Positions 35,624 to 45,353 of a stretch of DNA of 64,000 nt are shown here, one piece after another (positions within the stretch are counted from its first letter, which is position 1; every line of letters starts with the position of its first letter). Under the pieces are notes generated by a model. That model did not search any database, was not told the origin of the DNA, and saw only the letters and a list, made by a program, of their open reading frames with translations. The position numbers and the translations under genes are program-made. The DNA comes from Alkalihalobacillus alcalophilus ATCC 27647 = CGMCC 1.3604 (GTDB lineage Bacteria > Bacillota > Bacilli > Bacillales > Bacillaceae_D): positions 1-64,000 of the forward strand of contig NZ_ALPT02000009.1 of assembly GCF_000292245.2 (NCBI RefSeq), written 5' to 3'.

Positions 35624-38245
35624 TTATTTTAAACTCTTTTGCCATTCATACACTTTTTGCATCGCTTCAAATGGTGTCAAATGAAGAACATCCACTTCTT
35701 TTATTTTTTTCATTAATTGTTTTTCTGCTTTTGTTAACGACTCTTCTTTTTTTATTTCTACAGCTGGTTCCGGGAATAAAGAAAGCTGTGTTGGCTCTTC
35801 TTTTGCCACGGCCACTTCTTCTTTGACCGTTTCAACAAAAGGAGTCGACGCAGCAACAGGCATTTGTTTCATCCCTTGCTCCAACTGGAATAAAAGCTCC
35901 TCGGCTCGACTCGTCACAGCTGTTGGCATCTTCGCAAGCTCGGCAACATAGATTCCATAACTTCTATCCGCTTGTCCATCAATCACTTTGTGTAAAAAGA
36001 CGACATGACCATCCTCTTCTGTTGCAGAGACGTGAACATTTTTTAAATGATCTAAGCTTTCTTCTAAGCTCGTTAATTCATGATAATGGGTCGAAAATAA
36101 GGTCTTCGCCTTTACCTCATCATGAATATATTCAATGATTGATTGGGCTAAAGCAATTCCATCATAGGTTGACGTTCCTCGGCCAATTTCATCTAATAAA
36201 ATTAAACTATTTTGTGAAGCTTTAGTTAGTGCATATTGAGTTTCAAGCATTTCAACCATAAATGTACTTTGACCACTTGCTAAATCATCGGCCGCCCCAA
36301 TTCTCGTAAAAATTTGATCAAAAATCGGCAACTCGACCGCTTCTGCCGGAACATACGAACCGATTTGTGCCATCACCACAATTAAGGCGAGCTGACGCAT
36401 ATACGTACTTTTACCTGCCATATTTGGACCCGTAATAAGAAGCATTTCTCTTTCTGCTTGCATCTGTACATCATTGGCGACATAATCCCCTTTTGGAATA
36501 ACACTTTCCACAACAGGGTGCCTCCCCCCAACAATATTGACTTTATTTTCAGTTGAAAAGTGTGGTTTCGTATAGCGATTATTTTCTGCAACCGTTGCAA
36601 ATCCAATCAAAACATCGATCTCACTAATCGATTTGGCGAGTTCCTGAATCGAAACGACATATTTTTTCGCTTCATCACGAATCGTCAGGAACAGCTCATA
36701 TTCAAGTTGCTCCATTTTCTCTTCTGCTCCAAGAATAATCGCTTCTTTTTCCTTTAATTCCGGTGTAATATAACGCTCAGCATTCGTCAACGTTTGTTTT
36801 CGTTCATAACGTCCTTCTGGTAACAGTTGAACATTCGCTCTAGTCACTTCGATAAAATAACCGAACACTTTGTTATACCCAACCTTTAACGTCTTAATCC
36901 CCGTTAATTGACGTTCCTTCTGTTCAAGCTCAGCAATCCAACGCTTCCCGTTCACACTAGCATCACGATACGTGTCTAGCTCTTCATGAAAACCAGCTTT
37001 AATTAACCCACCCTCTTTGACTGAAATCGGTGGGTCCTCCACTAAACTTTTATCTAGTAACGCAATTAGCGGTTCATAGCTCGTAGACTGAGAAAACCAG
37101 CGCTCACTATAGTTTTTACTCATTTTTTCAAGGATCGATTTTACGGCCGGTAATTTCTCTAACGAACGCTTTAACTGCAGGAGCTCTCTCGCATTCACAT
37201 TCCCATAAGCGATTCGACCTACTAATCTTTCTAAATCATAAACCTCTTTTAATTCATCTCGTAACTCTTCCCTTTCAAAATAAAAAGAGGAAAAGTTTTC
37301 GACAATATTTAAACGTTCTTCAATCACTTCTTGTTGAATTAACGGCTGCTCGACCCACTTTTTTAACATTCTTCCGCCCATTGCCGTAACGGTTTGATCA
37401 ATTACGCCAATTAAAGAGCCTTGTTTCTTTTTATCTCGTAATGTTTCGGTTAGCTCTAAGTTTCGTTTGGAATGGCGATCAATTTTCAAATAAGAATTTG
37501 CCGGATAATAAACGACTGGCTGTAAGTGATTAAGTGCTCGCTTCTGAGTTCGAACTAAATACTGACACATCCGCCAAAAAGTCGTTTGTAGTTTCTTTTG
37601 CTCCAACGGTTCAGTCAATGTCACGTAATCCGAAATGATATCGGCATTCTCTTCATAGGACACCGTCACATGGATCGCTTGTTTAATTTGAGCAAGCTTC
37701 TCCTCGGCAAACTGTGGATCAACAACAAGCTCTTTGGAACGAGAAGATGTTAACTCTTGGATAATCTCTTGAACGTCATCATTTAATAACGTCACTTCAT
37801 TTTCGCCCGTTGACAAGTCCGTCCGAATAAAACCAATTGTCCCATCCGCAAAATCCGTAATTGAAGTAATAAAGTTGTTTTCTTTTTCTTGGATCATACG
37901 TTTATCGACAACCGTTCCAGGAGTCAAGATCCGAACAACCTCTCGTTTAACGACCCCTTTAGCGACAGCTGGGTCTTCTACTTGTTCACAAATCGCAATT
38001 TTATAGCCTTTTTCAATTAGCCTGACCATATATTGTTCTGCAGAATGATGGGGAACCCCGCACATTGGGATCCGCTCATCGCCTTTTCCACGACCTGTCA
38101 AGGTAATTTCAAGTTCCTGTGCCGCTTTTATCGCATCCTCATGGAATAATTCATAAAAATCCCCTAAACGAAAAAATAAAAAGGCATCTGCATGTTGTGC
38201 CTTAATCTCTAAATATTGTTTCATCATTGGTGTTTGTTCAGCCAT
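35624..38245 (-). CDS. mutS: DNA mismatch repair protein MutS
   Basis: 873 aa. Mismatch-binding domain I with FFRLGDFYELF, the connector, lever and clamp domains, then the ABC ATPase: Walker A TGPNMAGKSTYMRQLA, signature FMVEMLETQYAL and Walker B ILLDEIGRGTSTYDG. The C-terminal end has the coil after HLTPFEAMQKVYEW. ATG 38245 is chosen (GGAGG at 6 nt); the 25 residues upstream in the longest frame lack MutS character. mutL begins 18 bp after its stop. Confidence 0.97.
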   Translation of the reverse strand: MAEQTPMMKQYLEIKAQHADAFLFFRLGDFYELFHEDAIKAAQELEITLTGRGKGDERIPMCGVPHHSAEQYMVRLIEKGYKIAICEQVEDPAVAKGVVKREVVRILTPGTVVDKRMIQEKENNFITSITDFADGTIGFIRTDLSTGENEVTLLNDDVQEIIQELTSSRSKELVVDPQFAEEKLAQIKQAIHVTVSYEENADIISDYVTLTEPLEQKKLQTTFWRMCQYLVRTQKRALNHLQPVVYYPANSYLKIDRHSKRNLELTETLRDKKKQGSLIGVIDQTVTAMGGRMLKKWVEQPLIQQEVIEERLNIVENFSSFYFEREELRDELKEVYDLERLVGRIAYGNVNARELLQLKRSLEKLPAVKSILEKMSKNYSERWFSQSTSYEPLIALLDKSLVEDPPISVKEGGLIKAGFHEELDTYRDASVNGKRWIAELEQKERQLTGIKTLKVGYNKVFGYFIEVTRANVQLLPEGRYERKQTLTNAERYITPELKEKEAIILGAEEKMEQLEYELFLTIRDEAKKYVVSIQELAKSISEIDVLIGFATVAENNRYTKPHFSTENKVNIVGGRHPVVESVIPKGDYVANDVQMQAEREMLLITGPNMAGKSTYMRQLALIVVMAQIGSYVPAEAVELPIFDQIFTRIGAADDLASGQSTFMVEMLETQYALTKASQNSLILLDEIGRGTSTYDGIALAQSIIEYIHDEVKAKTLFSTHYHELTSLEESLDHLKNVHVSATEEDGHVVFLHKVIDGQADRSYGIYVAELAKMPTAVTSRAEELLFQLEQGMKQMPVAASTPFVETVKEEVAVAKEEPTQLSLFPEPAVEIKKEESLTKAEKQLMKKIKEVDVLHLTPFEAMQKVYEWQKSLK

Positions 38246-38521
38246 CATAAACCTCCGCCGTACGTATTTCAGATGATCAATATTATACCATATAGCTAGG
38301 ATACAGCCTAATAGATTCATCGCAATTTTATAGCAAAACAGCAGTCAGGTCGTATTACCGTATACGACTCGGATTATGCTCTCAAACACAATTAGTGCGC
38401 TATTAAAAAGTCATTAACTGAATTCCTTCCCTAAACCCCTCCTAATTTTTATTTCATTCTATTTTCACCTATCCATTTCCAGCAATTAGCCATTGATAAA
38501 CCCAAGCCGCGAAAAAAAGAT
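38246..38521. other. Intergenic region between cotE and mutS
   Basis: About 300 bp with no open gene. It is AT-rich around 38400-38510. I see no repeat apart from the cotE terminator that follows. Confidence 0.4.
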
Positions 38522-38551
38522 AAAAAAAAGAACCAGAAAAAATCCGGTTCG
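38522..38551 (-). terminator. cotE terminator
   Basis: GAACC and GGTTC arms (38530-38550 area) close a hairpin directly after the cotE stop, and the minus strand continues with eight T. Confidence 0.7.
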
Positions 38552-38553
38552 TA

Positions 38554-39123
38554 TTATTTCTTATGCATTTCTTGATGTAAAAAGTTTGGATCTAAGCGTT
38601 CAAACTCTTCATCACTCACATCATCTTCTACGTCATCTGCAGAAAAATCACGAATGACACCGTCTGGATTAACCGCAACAGCAATTTTGGTTTCCCCGAT
38701 ACATTCAACAACAAACTCTCTTTCGACTTGGACGGCTACACGATCACCAGCCTCTGTTATTGTTGCTTCTAATGTGTTTGGTTGTTGGACCGCTCGAGCG
38801 ATCACTTCCATCTCCTCGGAAAGCACATTTTGATCTCGAACAGTTAATTCGACAATATCCGTATAAGGTACCGTTTGCGATGCCACTTCTGTTTTTGTAT
38901 TGTCGTCATAAGAAAACCAAACGTTAATGTCATAGCTTCCTGTTACTTCAACATTCTCGCCTTTTTTTGCTGCATCAAATTTGTGATTAATAACCCAGCA
39001 ACCGAGGATGCTTGAAGGTTTGTTAGAAGGTTTAATATGATGGGTGTTTTCTGAGAATTTTTGTCCCTTCCCACATACGGCCTTCGTTATGATCTCGCGA
39101 AAATTAAAATCATTTTGAGCCAT
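38554..39123 (-). CDS. cotE: Outer spore coat morphogenetic protein CotE
   Basis: 189 aa. The N-terminus FREIITKAVCGKGQKFSENT then HHIKPSNKPSSILGCWVINH, and the very acidic C-terminus (DVEDDVSDEEFERLDPNFLH), are characteristic. CotE organises the outer coat around the basement layer. Length near the B. subtilis protein (181). GGAGGGT precedes the ATG. It keeps the usual mutS-cotE-ymcA-miaB neighbourhood, but here a repeat element separates it from ymcA. Confidence 0.96.
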   Translation of the reverse strand: MAQNDFNFREIITKAVCGKGQKFSENTHHIKPSNKPSSILGCWVINHKFDAAKKGENVEVTGSYDINVWFSYDDNTKTEVASQTVPYTDIVELTVRDQNVLSEEMEVIARAVQQPNTLEATITEAGDRVAVQVEREFVVECIGETKIAVAVNPDGVIRDFSADDVEDDVSDEEFERLDPNFLHQEMHKK

Positions 39124-39350
39124 GAAACATTACCCTCCTCTTTCTCATTTCAATCTAAGTAGTTGGTCGCTTTGATGGCTTCCGCCTCGTTCGCTCCGCC
39201 AAACTATTCACTCCCATCCTATGCAGGACAAATGACTAGTGTGCAAATAGTTCCAAACTAGCTTAAATCCTTATCTCTTACACGATATGAGAAAGTGCGT
39301 TGAAATAGTACGTGTTTTCCAATGAAAAAATATTTTTAATTACTTTTTTA

Positions 39351-39891
39351 TTACTAACTCAACTTTCGCATCAAGAAAATCGGTTCAACTAGTTGGCAGA
39401 GCGAATAGAAGCTCTTAAACAAATGCCCTTGATACGTAAGAAAAGCGAGAACGCAAATCACACCAAACGGATAAACTGTGCATTAAGAAAATATTATAGA
39501 CCCTCCGGCTGTCGCTCCCAAAACCATACTCCGCGTTCTGCGGGAACCTGGCGAGCCTCCTCGGCAAGCCTTGCGGGGTCTCGCTCCACGGTTTATTCCC
39601 GCGGGAGTCTCCGTATGGTTTTGTCCGCTAAGTGTGGTGGAGAGGTTTGATGATATCGCCATTCTCAATTAGCTATTTCTAAGGCAGAAGAACCTTCTTC
39701 TTCACTTCATTTTACTGAATAGTTTCCTTCAACAGCCTACGAAGAGATGTGTTCAGACTGTCAACGATTGAACCGATCGTGTAAAGTCAATTGGAGTATT
39801 GTATCGCCCTAAAGTCAATCTCTATCAACGGTTAACGGTTAACGGTTAACGGTTAACGGTCAATCATACACTGCGAAAGTTGAGTTACTAA
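39351..39891. mobile_element. 541-bp non-coding element with terminal inverted repeats (MITE-like), copy 2
   Basis: The ends match as inverted repeats over 20 bp with one mismatch: 39351-39370 and 39872-39891, core AACTCAACTTTCGCA. Inside are a GC-rich hairpin element (39519-39623; outer stem CAAAACCATAC/GTATGGTTTTG, inner GCGAG/CTCGC) and a heptamer tandem repeat near the right end. The left 280 bp recur at 25136. There is no transposase, and no clear target-site duplication. The spacing and the ends suggest a passenger element mobilised by an IS elsewhere. The remaining 39124-39350 holds nothing I recognise. Confidence 0.7.
39827..39860. repeat. Heptanucleotide tandem repeat AACGGTT
   Basis: Nearly five consecutive copies of AACGGTT, 12 bp inside the right end of the 541-bp element. 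It is absent from the truncated copy at 25 kb. Copy number is likely variable. Confidence 0.9.
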
Positions 39892-39892
39892 A

Positions 39893-39937
39893 ATAAAAAC
39901 TCTGTCCCAACAAAGCTTCCTTTGCTTAAGACAGAGT
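39893..39937 (-). terminator. ymcA terminator
   Basis: AACTCTGTC pairs with GACAGAGTT, with an inner CAAAG/CTTTG stem; the minus strand continues TTTTTATTTTAG. The element's right end begins 2 bp away. Confidence 0.75.
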
Positions 39938-39950
39938 TCCTTTTTCCTCA

Positions 39951-40376
39951 TTAACAATGGTCTTGGATTAATGGATTTTTTGTTGTTGTTCCTCTTAACA
40001 CATCTCCACCCATTGAAGTAATGATTTCTTCCGTGATTTTTTTTGTAATCGTATTAGACACCATTTGCAAAAGATCATTTACATCAACTTGACTTTGTTG
40101 AAATTCTTGCACTAATGGGATTTGTTCAATTTCATCTTGAAGCTCATCAATTTTTGCTTCTGTTTGTTTTAATGCCTCTGATTTATTATAGTGTTTTAAG
40201 TTTACTGCTTCTTTTTGCAGCTTTTTAATTTGGGCAATTAATTCTTGTACACGTAAATGCTCATTAATTTGCTTTTCGGCTTTTTTGAAAAAATCTACTT
40301 CTTCCGTTTCTGCCATCATCGACGCTAGCTCTTTTGCTTTTGTAAGGACTTCTTGTCTTGTATATTTTGCTTCCAT
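39951..40376 (-). CDS. ymcA: RicA/YmcA family regulator
   Basis: 141 aa, helical (VDFFKKAEKQINEHLRVQEL, then IAQIKKLQKEAVNLKHYNKSE). With YlbF and YaaT it forms the Ric complex, which carries Fe-S clusters and affects RNase Y-dependent mRNA maturation, biofilm formation and sporulation in B. subtilis. The C-terminal end GTTTKNPLIQDHC supplies a terminal Cys of the type proposed as cluster ligand. It overlaps miaB by one base, so it is coupled to it. rny, its functional partner, is 3 kb away. Confidence 0.93.
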   Translation of the reverse strand: MEAKYTRQEVLTKAKELASMMAETEEVDFFKKAEKQINEHLRVQELIAQIKKLQKEAVNLKHYNKSEALKQTEAKIDELQDEIEQIPLVQEFQQSQVDVNDLLQMVSNTITKKITEEIITSMGGDVLRGTTTKNPLIQDHC

Positions 40377-42001
40377 TATTTTATAACCTCCGCTGATTCA
40401 ACTAATTCTCCATTTAATGACCATGTTTTGGCATCATTTATTTTAACATAAACGATCGTTCCGATGGCTGATTTAGGACCTCTAAAATTAACAAGACGAT
40501 TCGTTCTAGTTCGTCCAGCTAATACTTCTGGATTCTTTTTACTTTCGCCTTCTACTAATACTTCAACGACTTTCCCTTGATACTCAAGATTTTTCTTCGC
40601 TGAAATTTCATTAACGAGGGCATTTAGTCGAGCAAGACGCTCACGCTTTACTTTATCTGGTACATTATCTTTCATTTTCGCTGCTGGTGTTCCTTCACGT
40701 GGTGAATAAATATACGTAAAGGCACTATCAAATTCGATTTCACGCATTAATGATAATGTATCCTCAAATTGCTCTTCTGTTTCGTTTGGGAAACCAACAA
40801 TAATATCGGTTGTAAACGACGCATTTGGAATCGTATTTTTTATTTTATTCGCAAGCTCAATATATCTTTCACGCGTATATTTACGTGCCATGAGCTTAAG
40901 AATTTGTGAGTTTCCGTGCTGGACTGGCAAATGAATATGCTCAACCAGATTCCCACCTTTTGCTAACACTTCTATTAGATGGTCATCAAAATCTCGTGGG
41001 TGACTCGTTGTAAAACGGACACGCGGAATATCAATTTTGTGAATTTCATCCATCAAATGACCGAGTCCGTAATCGATGTCATCAAAATCTTTGCCGTACG
41101 CATTTACATTTTGCCCGAGTAAGGTTACTTCTTGATAACCTTGGCGAGCTAAGTCTCTTACTTCAGCAATGATATCTTCAGGACGTCGACTTCTTTCTTT
41201 CCCACGTGTATATGGCACAATACAGTACGTGCAAAATTTGTCACAGCCATACATAATATTAACCCAAGCTTGTGTTTTCCCTTTTCGCGCACGAGGCATA
41301 TTTTCAATAATATCGCCTTCTTTAGACCAAACTTCAATTACCATTTCCTTGCCAAAGATGGCTTCTTTTAAAAGGTGTGGAAGACGATGAATATTATGGG
41401 TTCCAAAGATTAAATCCATATGCTGGTGTTTTTTCATAATGCGATTGACGACATTTTCTTCTTGTGACATACAGCCACAAATGCCTAAAATCAATTCAGG
41501 CTTTTCTTGTTTTAACGTTTTTAAATGACCAATTTCACCAAATACTTTATTCTCCGCGTTTTCACGAATCGCACAGGTGTTTAATAAAATGACATCCGCT
41601 TCAGTTGTATCTTCTGTTTCTGAAAAACCCATTTCAAGCAAAAGACCTGTCATGTTTTCAGAATCGTGAACATTCATTTGGCAGCCATATGTCCGAATTA
41701 AAAATTTCTTCCCTTGGCCAATCGTTTTCATGTCATCAGGAATTAACGTGTCTGGTCGGATGACTTGCACATCTTCTTTGCCGCGACGTTTTCCTTGTTT
41801 ATAATCAGGCTGATCTAAAATCGAAATCTCTCGCCCTTCGATTCGAATCACCTTTTTATTTCCTTCTTCGGAAATGACCTTTGCATTAGAAAAATCGAAA
41901 TACTTACTATAATCTTTGCTTTTTCCGTTCAAGGATTTTACGTCCTTTTCGGAAGCTTCGTTTGTATTCCCTTGTTTCCCTAATCTTTGCTCTTCATTCA
42001 T
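40376..42001 (-). CDS. miaB: tRNA-2-methylthio-N6-dimethylallyladenosine synthase
   Basis: 541 aa radical-SAM methylthiotransferase. N-terminal cluster domain RTYGCQMNVHDSENMTGLL with Cys in LLNTCAIRENAENKV and GICGCMSQ; radical-SAM CxxxCxxC in YGCDKFCTYCIVPYTRG; a TRAM domain at the end. About 70 extra N-terminal residues, as in Bacillus MiaB (509 aa; here slightly longer). Acts on i6A37 made by MiaA. AAAGGAGT precedes the ATG. Confidence 0.97.
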   Translation of the reverse strand: MNEEQRLGKQGNTNEASEKDVKSLNGKSKDYSKYFDFSNAKVISEEGNKKVIRIEGREISILDQPDYKQGKRRGKEDVQVIRPDTLIPDDMKTIGQGKKFLIRTYGCQMNVHDSENMTGLLLEMGFSETEDTTEADVILLNTCAIRENAENKVFGEIGHLKTLKQEKPELILGICGCMSQEENVVNRIMKKHQHMDLIFGTHNIHRLPHLLKEAIFGKEMVIEVWSKEGDIIENMPRARKGKTQAWVNIMYGCDKFCTYCIVPYTRGKERSRRPEDIIAEVRDLARQGYQEVTLLGQNVNAYGKDFDDIDYGLGHLMDEIHKIDIPRVRFTTSHPRDFDDHLIEVLAKGGNLVEHIHLPVQHGNSQILKLMARKYTRERYIELANKIKNTIPNASFTTDIIVGFPNETEEQFEDTLSLMREIEFDSAFTYIYSPREGTPAAKMKDNVPDKVKRERLARLNALVNEISAKKNLEYQGKVVEVLVEGESKKNPEVLAGRTRTNRLVNFRGPKSAIGTIVYVKINDAKTWSLNGELVESAEVIK

Positions 42002-42198
42002 CGAAAAAACTCCTTTACCGAAAATAAAACATTCAATATTATATTATACTTGTCTTCCCATTTAAAAACAATGAAACTTCCATGGCGATACGGCAAACAT
42101 TCTAAAGAATTCACTTCTTAAAAATAAGACTAGCTAAAATGAGGAAAGTGTTTGAATCTATCTTTCGTTTCTTTAATGACCTAAAATCATTGCACATG

Positions 42199-42232
42199 AA
42201 AAAACTGCCTAACCATAAAAGATTAGACAGTT
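42199..42232 (-). terminator. spoVS terminator
   Basis: AACTGCCTAA (42203-42212) pairs with TTAGACAGTT (42223-42232) with one mismatch; the minus strand then reads TTTTTTC. Confidence 0.75.
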
Positions 42233-42240
42233 CTTATTCG

Positions 42241-42501
42241 TTATCTAGGCTCAATGATTAATTTAATCGCTGTTCTTTCTTCGCCATCGATTTCAATATC
42301 TGTGAAGGCAGGGATACAAACTAAGTCAATTCCACTAGGTGCGACAAACCCTCTTGCAATGGCAATCGCTTTAATCGATTGATTAAGTGCTCCAGCTCCA
42401 ATTGCTTGGATTTCGGCAGCACCCCGTTCTCGAATCACACCTGCTAGAGCACCAGCGACAGAATTTGGCGTAGATTTTGCTGAAACTTTTAAAACTTCCA
42501 T
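42241..42501 (-). CDS. spoVS: Stage V sporulation protein S
   Basis: 86 aa: EVLKVSAKSTPNSVAGALAG then VIRERGAAEIQAIGAGALNQ. An Alba-like nucleic-acid-binding fold, nearly invariant in Bacillus, needed for progression of sporulation past stage V. It has its own terminator and a GGAGGT site. Usual place between ymdB and miaB. Confidence 0.97.
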   Translation of the reverse strand: MEVLKVSAKSTPNSVAGALAGVIRERGAAEIQAIGAGALNQSIKAIAIARGFVAPSGIDLVCIPAFTDIEIDGEERTAIKLIIEPR

Positions 42502-42688
42502 TTCTTGTACCTCCTTTTATTACGACTAATATTGGTTCTAGCTAAGACGTGGAAAAAAGGTGATCACTCTTAACCTATGACTCCTGATGTCAATGTACAA
42601 GAGATGCTAATAGTTAATAGTATTTCGCAAAATCAATTCATATTCCTGCTTTCAAAAATAATTTCTAAAGAATCATTCTTTAGTCGGA

Positions 42689-43486
42689 TTATAGATGAAA
42701 GAAAGGGTGGTCATCATTAATGAGAATGCGTTGAATTGATTTTGCTAGACCCGTTTTTGGATCGACATCAATGATCACTCCATTTAATTGTTCCCTTCCT
42801 TGTGTCACTTCAAACCTCGCTGGCAAACTTGTTAAAAATCTTTGAATAATGACTTCTTTCTCAACCCCTAAAATGCCATCATATGGCCCAGTCATCCCAA
42901 CATCTGTTATATACGCCGTTCCGTCTGGCAAAATTCGCTCATCTGCCGTTTGAACATGGGTATGTGTCCCGACAACTGCCGTCACTCTACCATCTAAATA
43001 CCAACCCATCGCCTGCTTTTCACTTGTCGCTTCTGCATGAAAGTCTACAAAAATATAAGGCGTTCTTTCCATAATTTCCTCTAAAATCTCATCGATCTTT
43101 CGAAACGGACAATCAATAGCCGGTAAAAAAGTCCGTCCCATTAAATTAACAACAGCCACTTCGATTTGATTGATTTTTACAAATGTGTATCCTTTCCCTG
43201 GAACACCTTCTGGATAATTAGCCGGTCGTACCAACGATTTTGCTCGATCAATAAACTCAAAAATATCTTTTTTGTCAAAACTATGGTTACCAAGTGTGAC
43301 TGCTTGAGCCCCGGCATCCATAAAACCTTTATATATTTTTTCAGTTATGCCTTTTCCAGACGCTGCATTTTCACCATTAATAATCGTAATCGTCGGTTTA
43401 TAGGTCTTTTTCAGCTTTGGTAAGTACTCATCCACCATATTTCTACCAGGTGATCCAACAACATCACCAACAAATAAAATTCTCAT
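42689..43486 (-). CDS. ymdB: YmdB metallophosphoesterase (2',3'-cAMP phosphodiesterase)
   Basis: About 265 aa. Metal ligands in MRILFVGDVVGSPGR, INGENAASGKGIT, TLGNHSFDKK, FVDFHAEATSEK and VGTHTHVQTAD. In B. subtilis it hydrolyses 2',3'-cyclic nucleotides and influences biofilm versus motility. The start at 43486 with GAGGATAAT gives the normal size; the 24 residues upstream are not conserved. Confidence 0.94.
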   Translation of the reverse strand: MRILFVGDVVGSPGRNMVDEYLPKLKKTYKPTITIINGENAASGKGITEKIYKGFMDAGAQAVTLGNHSFDKKDIFEFIDRAKSLVRPANYPEGVPGKGYTFVKINQIEVAVVNLMGRTFLPAIDCPFRKIDEILEEIMERTPYIFVDFHAEATSEKQAMGWYLDGRVTAVVGTHTHVQTADERILPDGTAYITDVGMTGPYDGILGVEKEVIIQRFLTSLPARFEVTQGREQLNGVIIDVDPKTGLAKSIQRILINDDHPFFHL

Positions 43487-43600
43487 ATTATCCTCATTTC
43501 TATTCATACAGTCTTGTTTATCTTTATTAGTATAAAGGAATAGACTAGCCGCTGTCACCCTTTGTTCTAAACTCCCTGCTTCCTATTGACCCTTTTAATC

Positions 43601-43637
43601 AAAATAAAAAAGCAGCCGAAGCTACTTTTTTATTTTG
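43601..43637 (-). terminator. rny terminator
   Basis: AAAAAAGCAGC-CGAA-GCTACTTTTTT; on the minus strand the loop is TTCG. It overlaps the rny stop codon and is followed by TTTTATTTTG. Confidence 0.75.
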
Positions 43638-45204
43638 CATACTCAACTGCCCGTGTTTCACGAATGACGGTCACGCGGATATGACCTGGGTAGTCAAGTT
43701 CATCTTCAATTTTCTTCGTAATATCTCTTGCTAATTTATGGGCAAGAACATCATCTACGACATCAGGGCGAACCATAATTCTCACTTCGCGACCTGCTTG
43801 AATCGCATACGTCTTTTCAACGCCTTCAAACGACTCAGAAATCTCTTCAAGCTTTTCAAGACGTCTAATATACGTTTCTAGCGTTTCACGACGAGCACCC
43901 GGACGTGCTGCTGATAAAGCATCAGCTGCTGCGACAACAGTCGAAATAACTGAAGTTGACTCCACATCACCATGATGAGAAGCAATCGCATTGATAACCA
44001 CTGGGTGTTCCTTGTACTTTGTCGCAAGTTCCACACCGATTTCAACATGACTTCCTTCCACTTCATGGTCAATCGCTTTACCGATATCATGTAATAGACC
44101 CGCTCTTCTAGCAAGCTTAACATCTTCACCTAGTTCAGAAGCCATTAATCCTGCTAAATAAGCGACTTCCATTGAATGCTTCAAGACGTTTTGACCATAG
44201 CTCGTTCTAAACTTCAAACGACCTAAAATCTTGATTAAATCAGGATGCAAACCATGGATACCCATTTCAAATGTAGCTTGCTCACCGTACTCACGAATTG
44301 ATTCGTCTACTTCTCTTCTAGATTTATCGACCATCTCTTCGATTCTCGCTGGGTGAATCCGTCCATCTTGAACGAGTTTTTCAAGAGCCGAACGAGCAAT
44401 TTCACGACGAATTGGATCAAAGCCTGATAAAATAACCGCTTCAGGAGTATCATCAATAATTAAATCAATTCCTGTTAATGTTTCTAAAGCGCGGATATTT
44501 CGTCCTTCACGCCCGATAATTCGGCCTTTCATCTCATCATTTGGAAGAGTGACAACAGAGACCGTTGTTTCTGCCACATGATCAGCTGAGCAACGTTGAA
44601 GAGCTAATGATAAAATTTCTCTTGCCTTTTTATCAGCTTCTTCTTTAGCTTGCATTGTGCGTTCTTTAATTAAGACCGCTGATTCATGTGCAAGCTCTTG
44701 CTCTAATTCTTCACGGATTGATGCTCGTGCTTCTTCACGAGAATATCCGGAAATGCGTTCAAGTTCTTCTTTTTGTTGTTGTACGATTTCCTCAACTTTA
44801 CTTTCCATCTCTTCAACTTGTCGTTGTTTTTTGGTGAGAGAATCCTCCCTTTTTTCCAAAGCTTCTTCTTTCTTGTCCAAAGTTTCACTCTTACGGTCTA
44901 GGATCTCTTCTTTTTGTACCAAACGATTCTCTTGTTTTTGAATCTCATTTCTTCTTTCACGAACATCACGTTCAGCCTCGGTACGAATTTTGTGAATCTC
45001 ATCCTTTGCTTCAAGGATCGCTTCTTTACGACTTGACTCTGCGTCGCGTTTCGCGTCTTCAATAATTTGTTTCGCGGCTTGTTCCGCACTAGAAATTTTC
45101 GCTTCTGCAATGGATTTTCGAACAAGATATCCAACAACTGCACCAATGATTGCAGCGACAACAAGCAAAGCAGCGAAGAGGAAACCATTACTTAAAATAT
45201 CCAC
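43630..45204 (-). CDS. rny: Ribonuclease Y
   Basis: 524 aa. A single N-terminal membrane helix (FLFAALLVVAAIIGAVVGYL), a long charged coiled coil (about 30-195), a KH domain (RIIGREGRNIRALETLTG) and an HD domain (LAGLMASELGEDVKLARRAG, LLHDIGKAIDHE). It is the membrane-bound endoribonuclease that starts mRNA decay in Bacillus. Length matches (520). In B. subtilis its neighbour upstream is pbpX/recA; here the Mre11/Rad50-like operon lies between. Confidence 0.97.
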   Translation of the reverse strand: MDILSNGFLFAALLVVAAIIGAVVGYLVRKSIAEAKISSAEQAAKQIIEDAKRDAESSRKEAILEAKDEIHKIRTEAERDVRERRNEIQKQENRLVQKEEILDRKSETLDKKEEALEKREDSLTKKQRQVEEMESKVEEIVQQQKEELERISGYSREEARASIREELEQELAHESAVLIKERTMQAKEEADKKAREILSLALQRCSADHVAETTVSVVTLPNDEMKGRIIGREGRNIRALETLTGIDLIIDDTPEAVILSGFDPIRREIARSALEKLVQDGRIHPARIEEMVDKSRREVDESIREYGEQATFEMGIHGLHPDLIKILGRLKFRTSYGQNVLKHSMEVAYLAGLMASELGEDVKLARRAGLLHDIGKAIDHEVEGSHVEIGVELATKYKEHPVVINAIASHHGDVESTSVISTVVAAADALSAARPGARRETLETYIRRLEKLEEISESFEGVEKTYAIQAGREVRIMVRPDVVDDVLAHKLARDITKKIEDELDYPGHIRVTVIRETRAVEYAK

Positions 45205-45353
45205 TCTTTCACCTCCTCTTGCTATCTAATTGTTGGTTCCATACATGCATTTTTGTCATGTTAATCATGTTTCAAACAATTTTTGGTTCGAATGCGGAAA
45301 GAATTAAATTAATACCGCATACCATATAATTGTAAAGCTCGTATACATGATTG

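Noticed and set aside
39827..39860. Tandem repeats as a CRISPR array
   Set aside because: Seven-base units with no spacers; no cas genes nearby.
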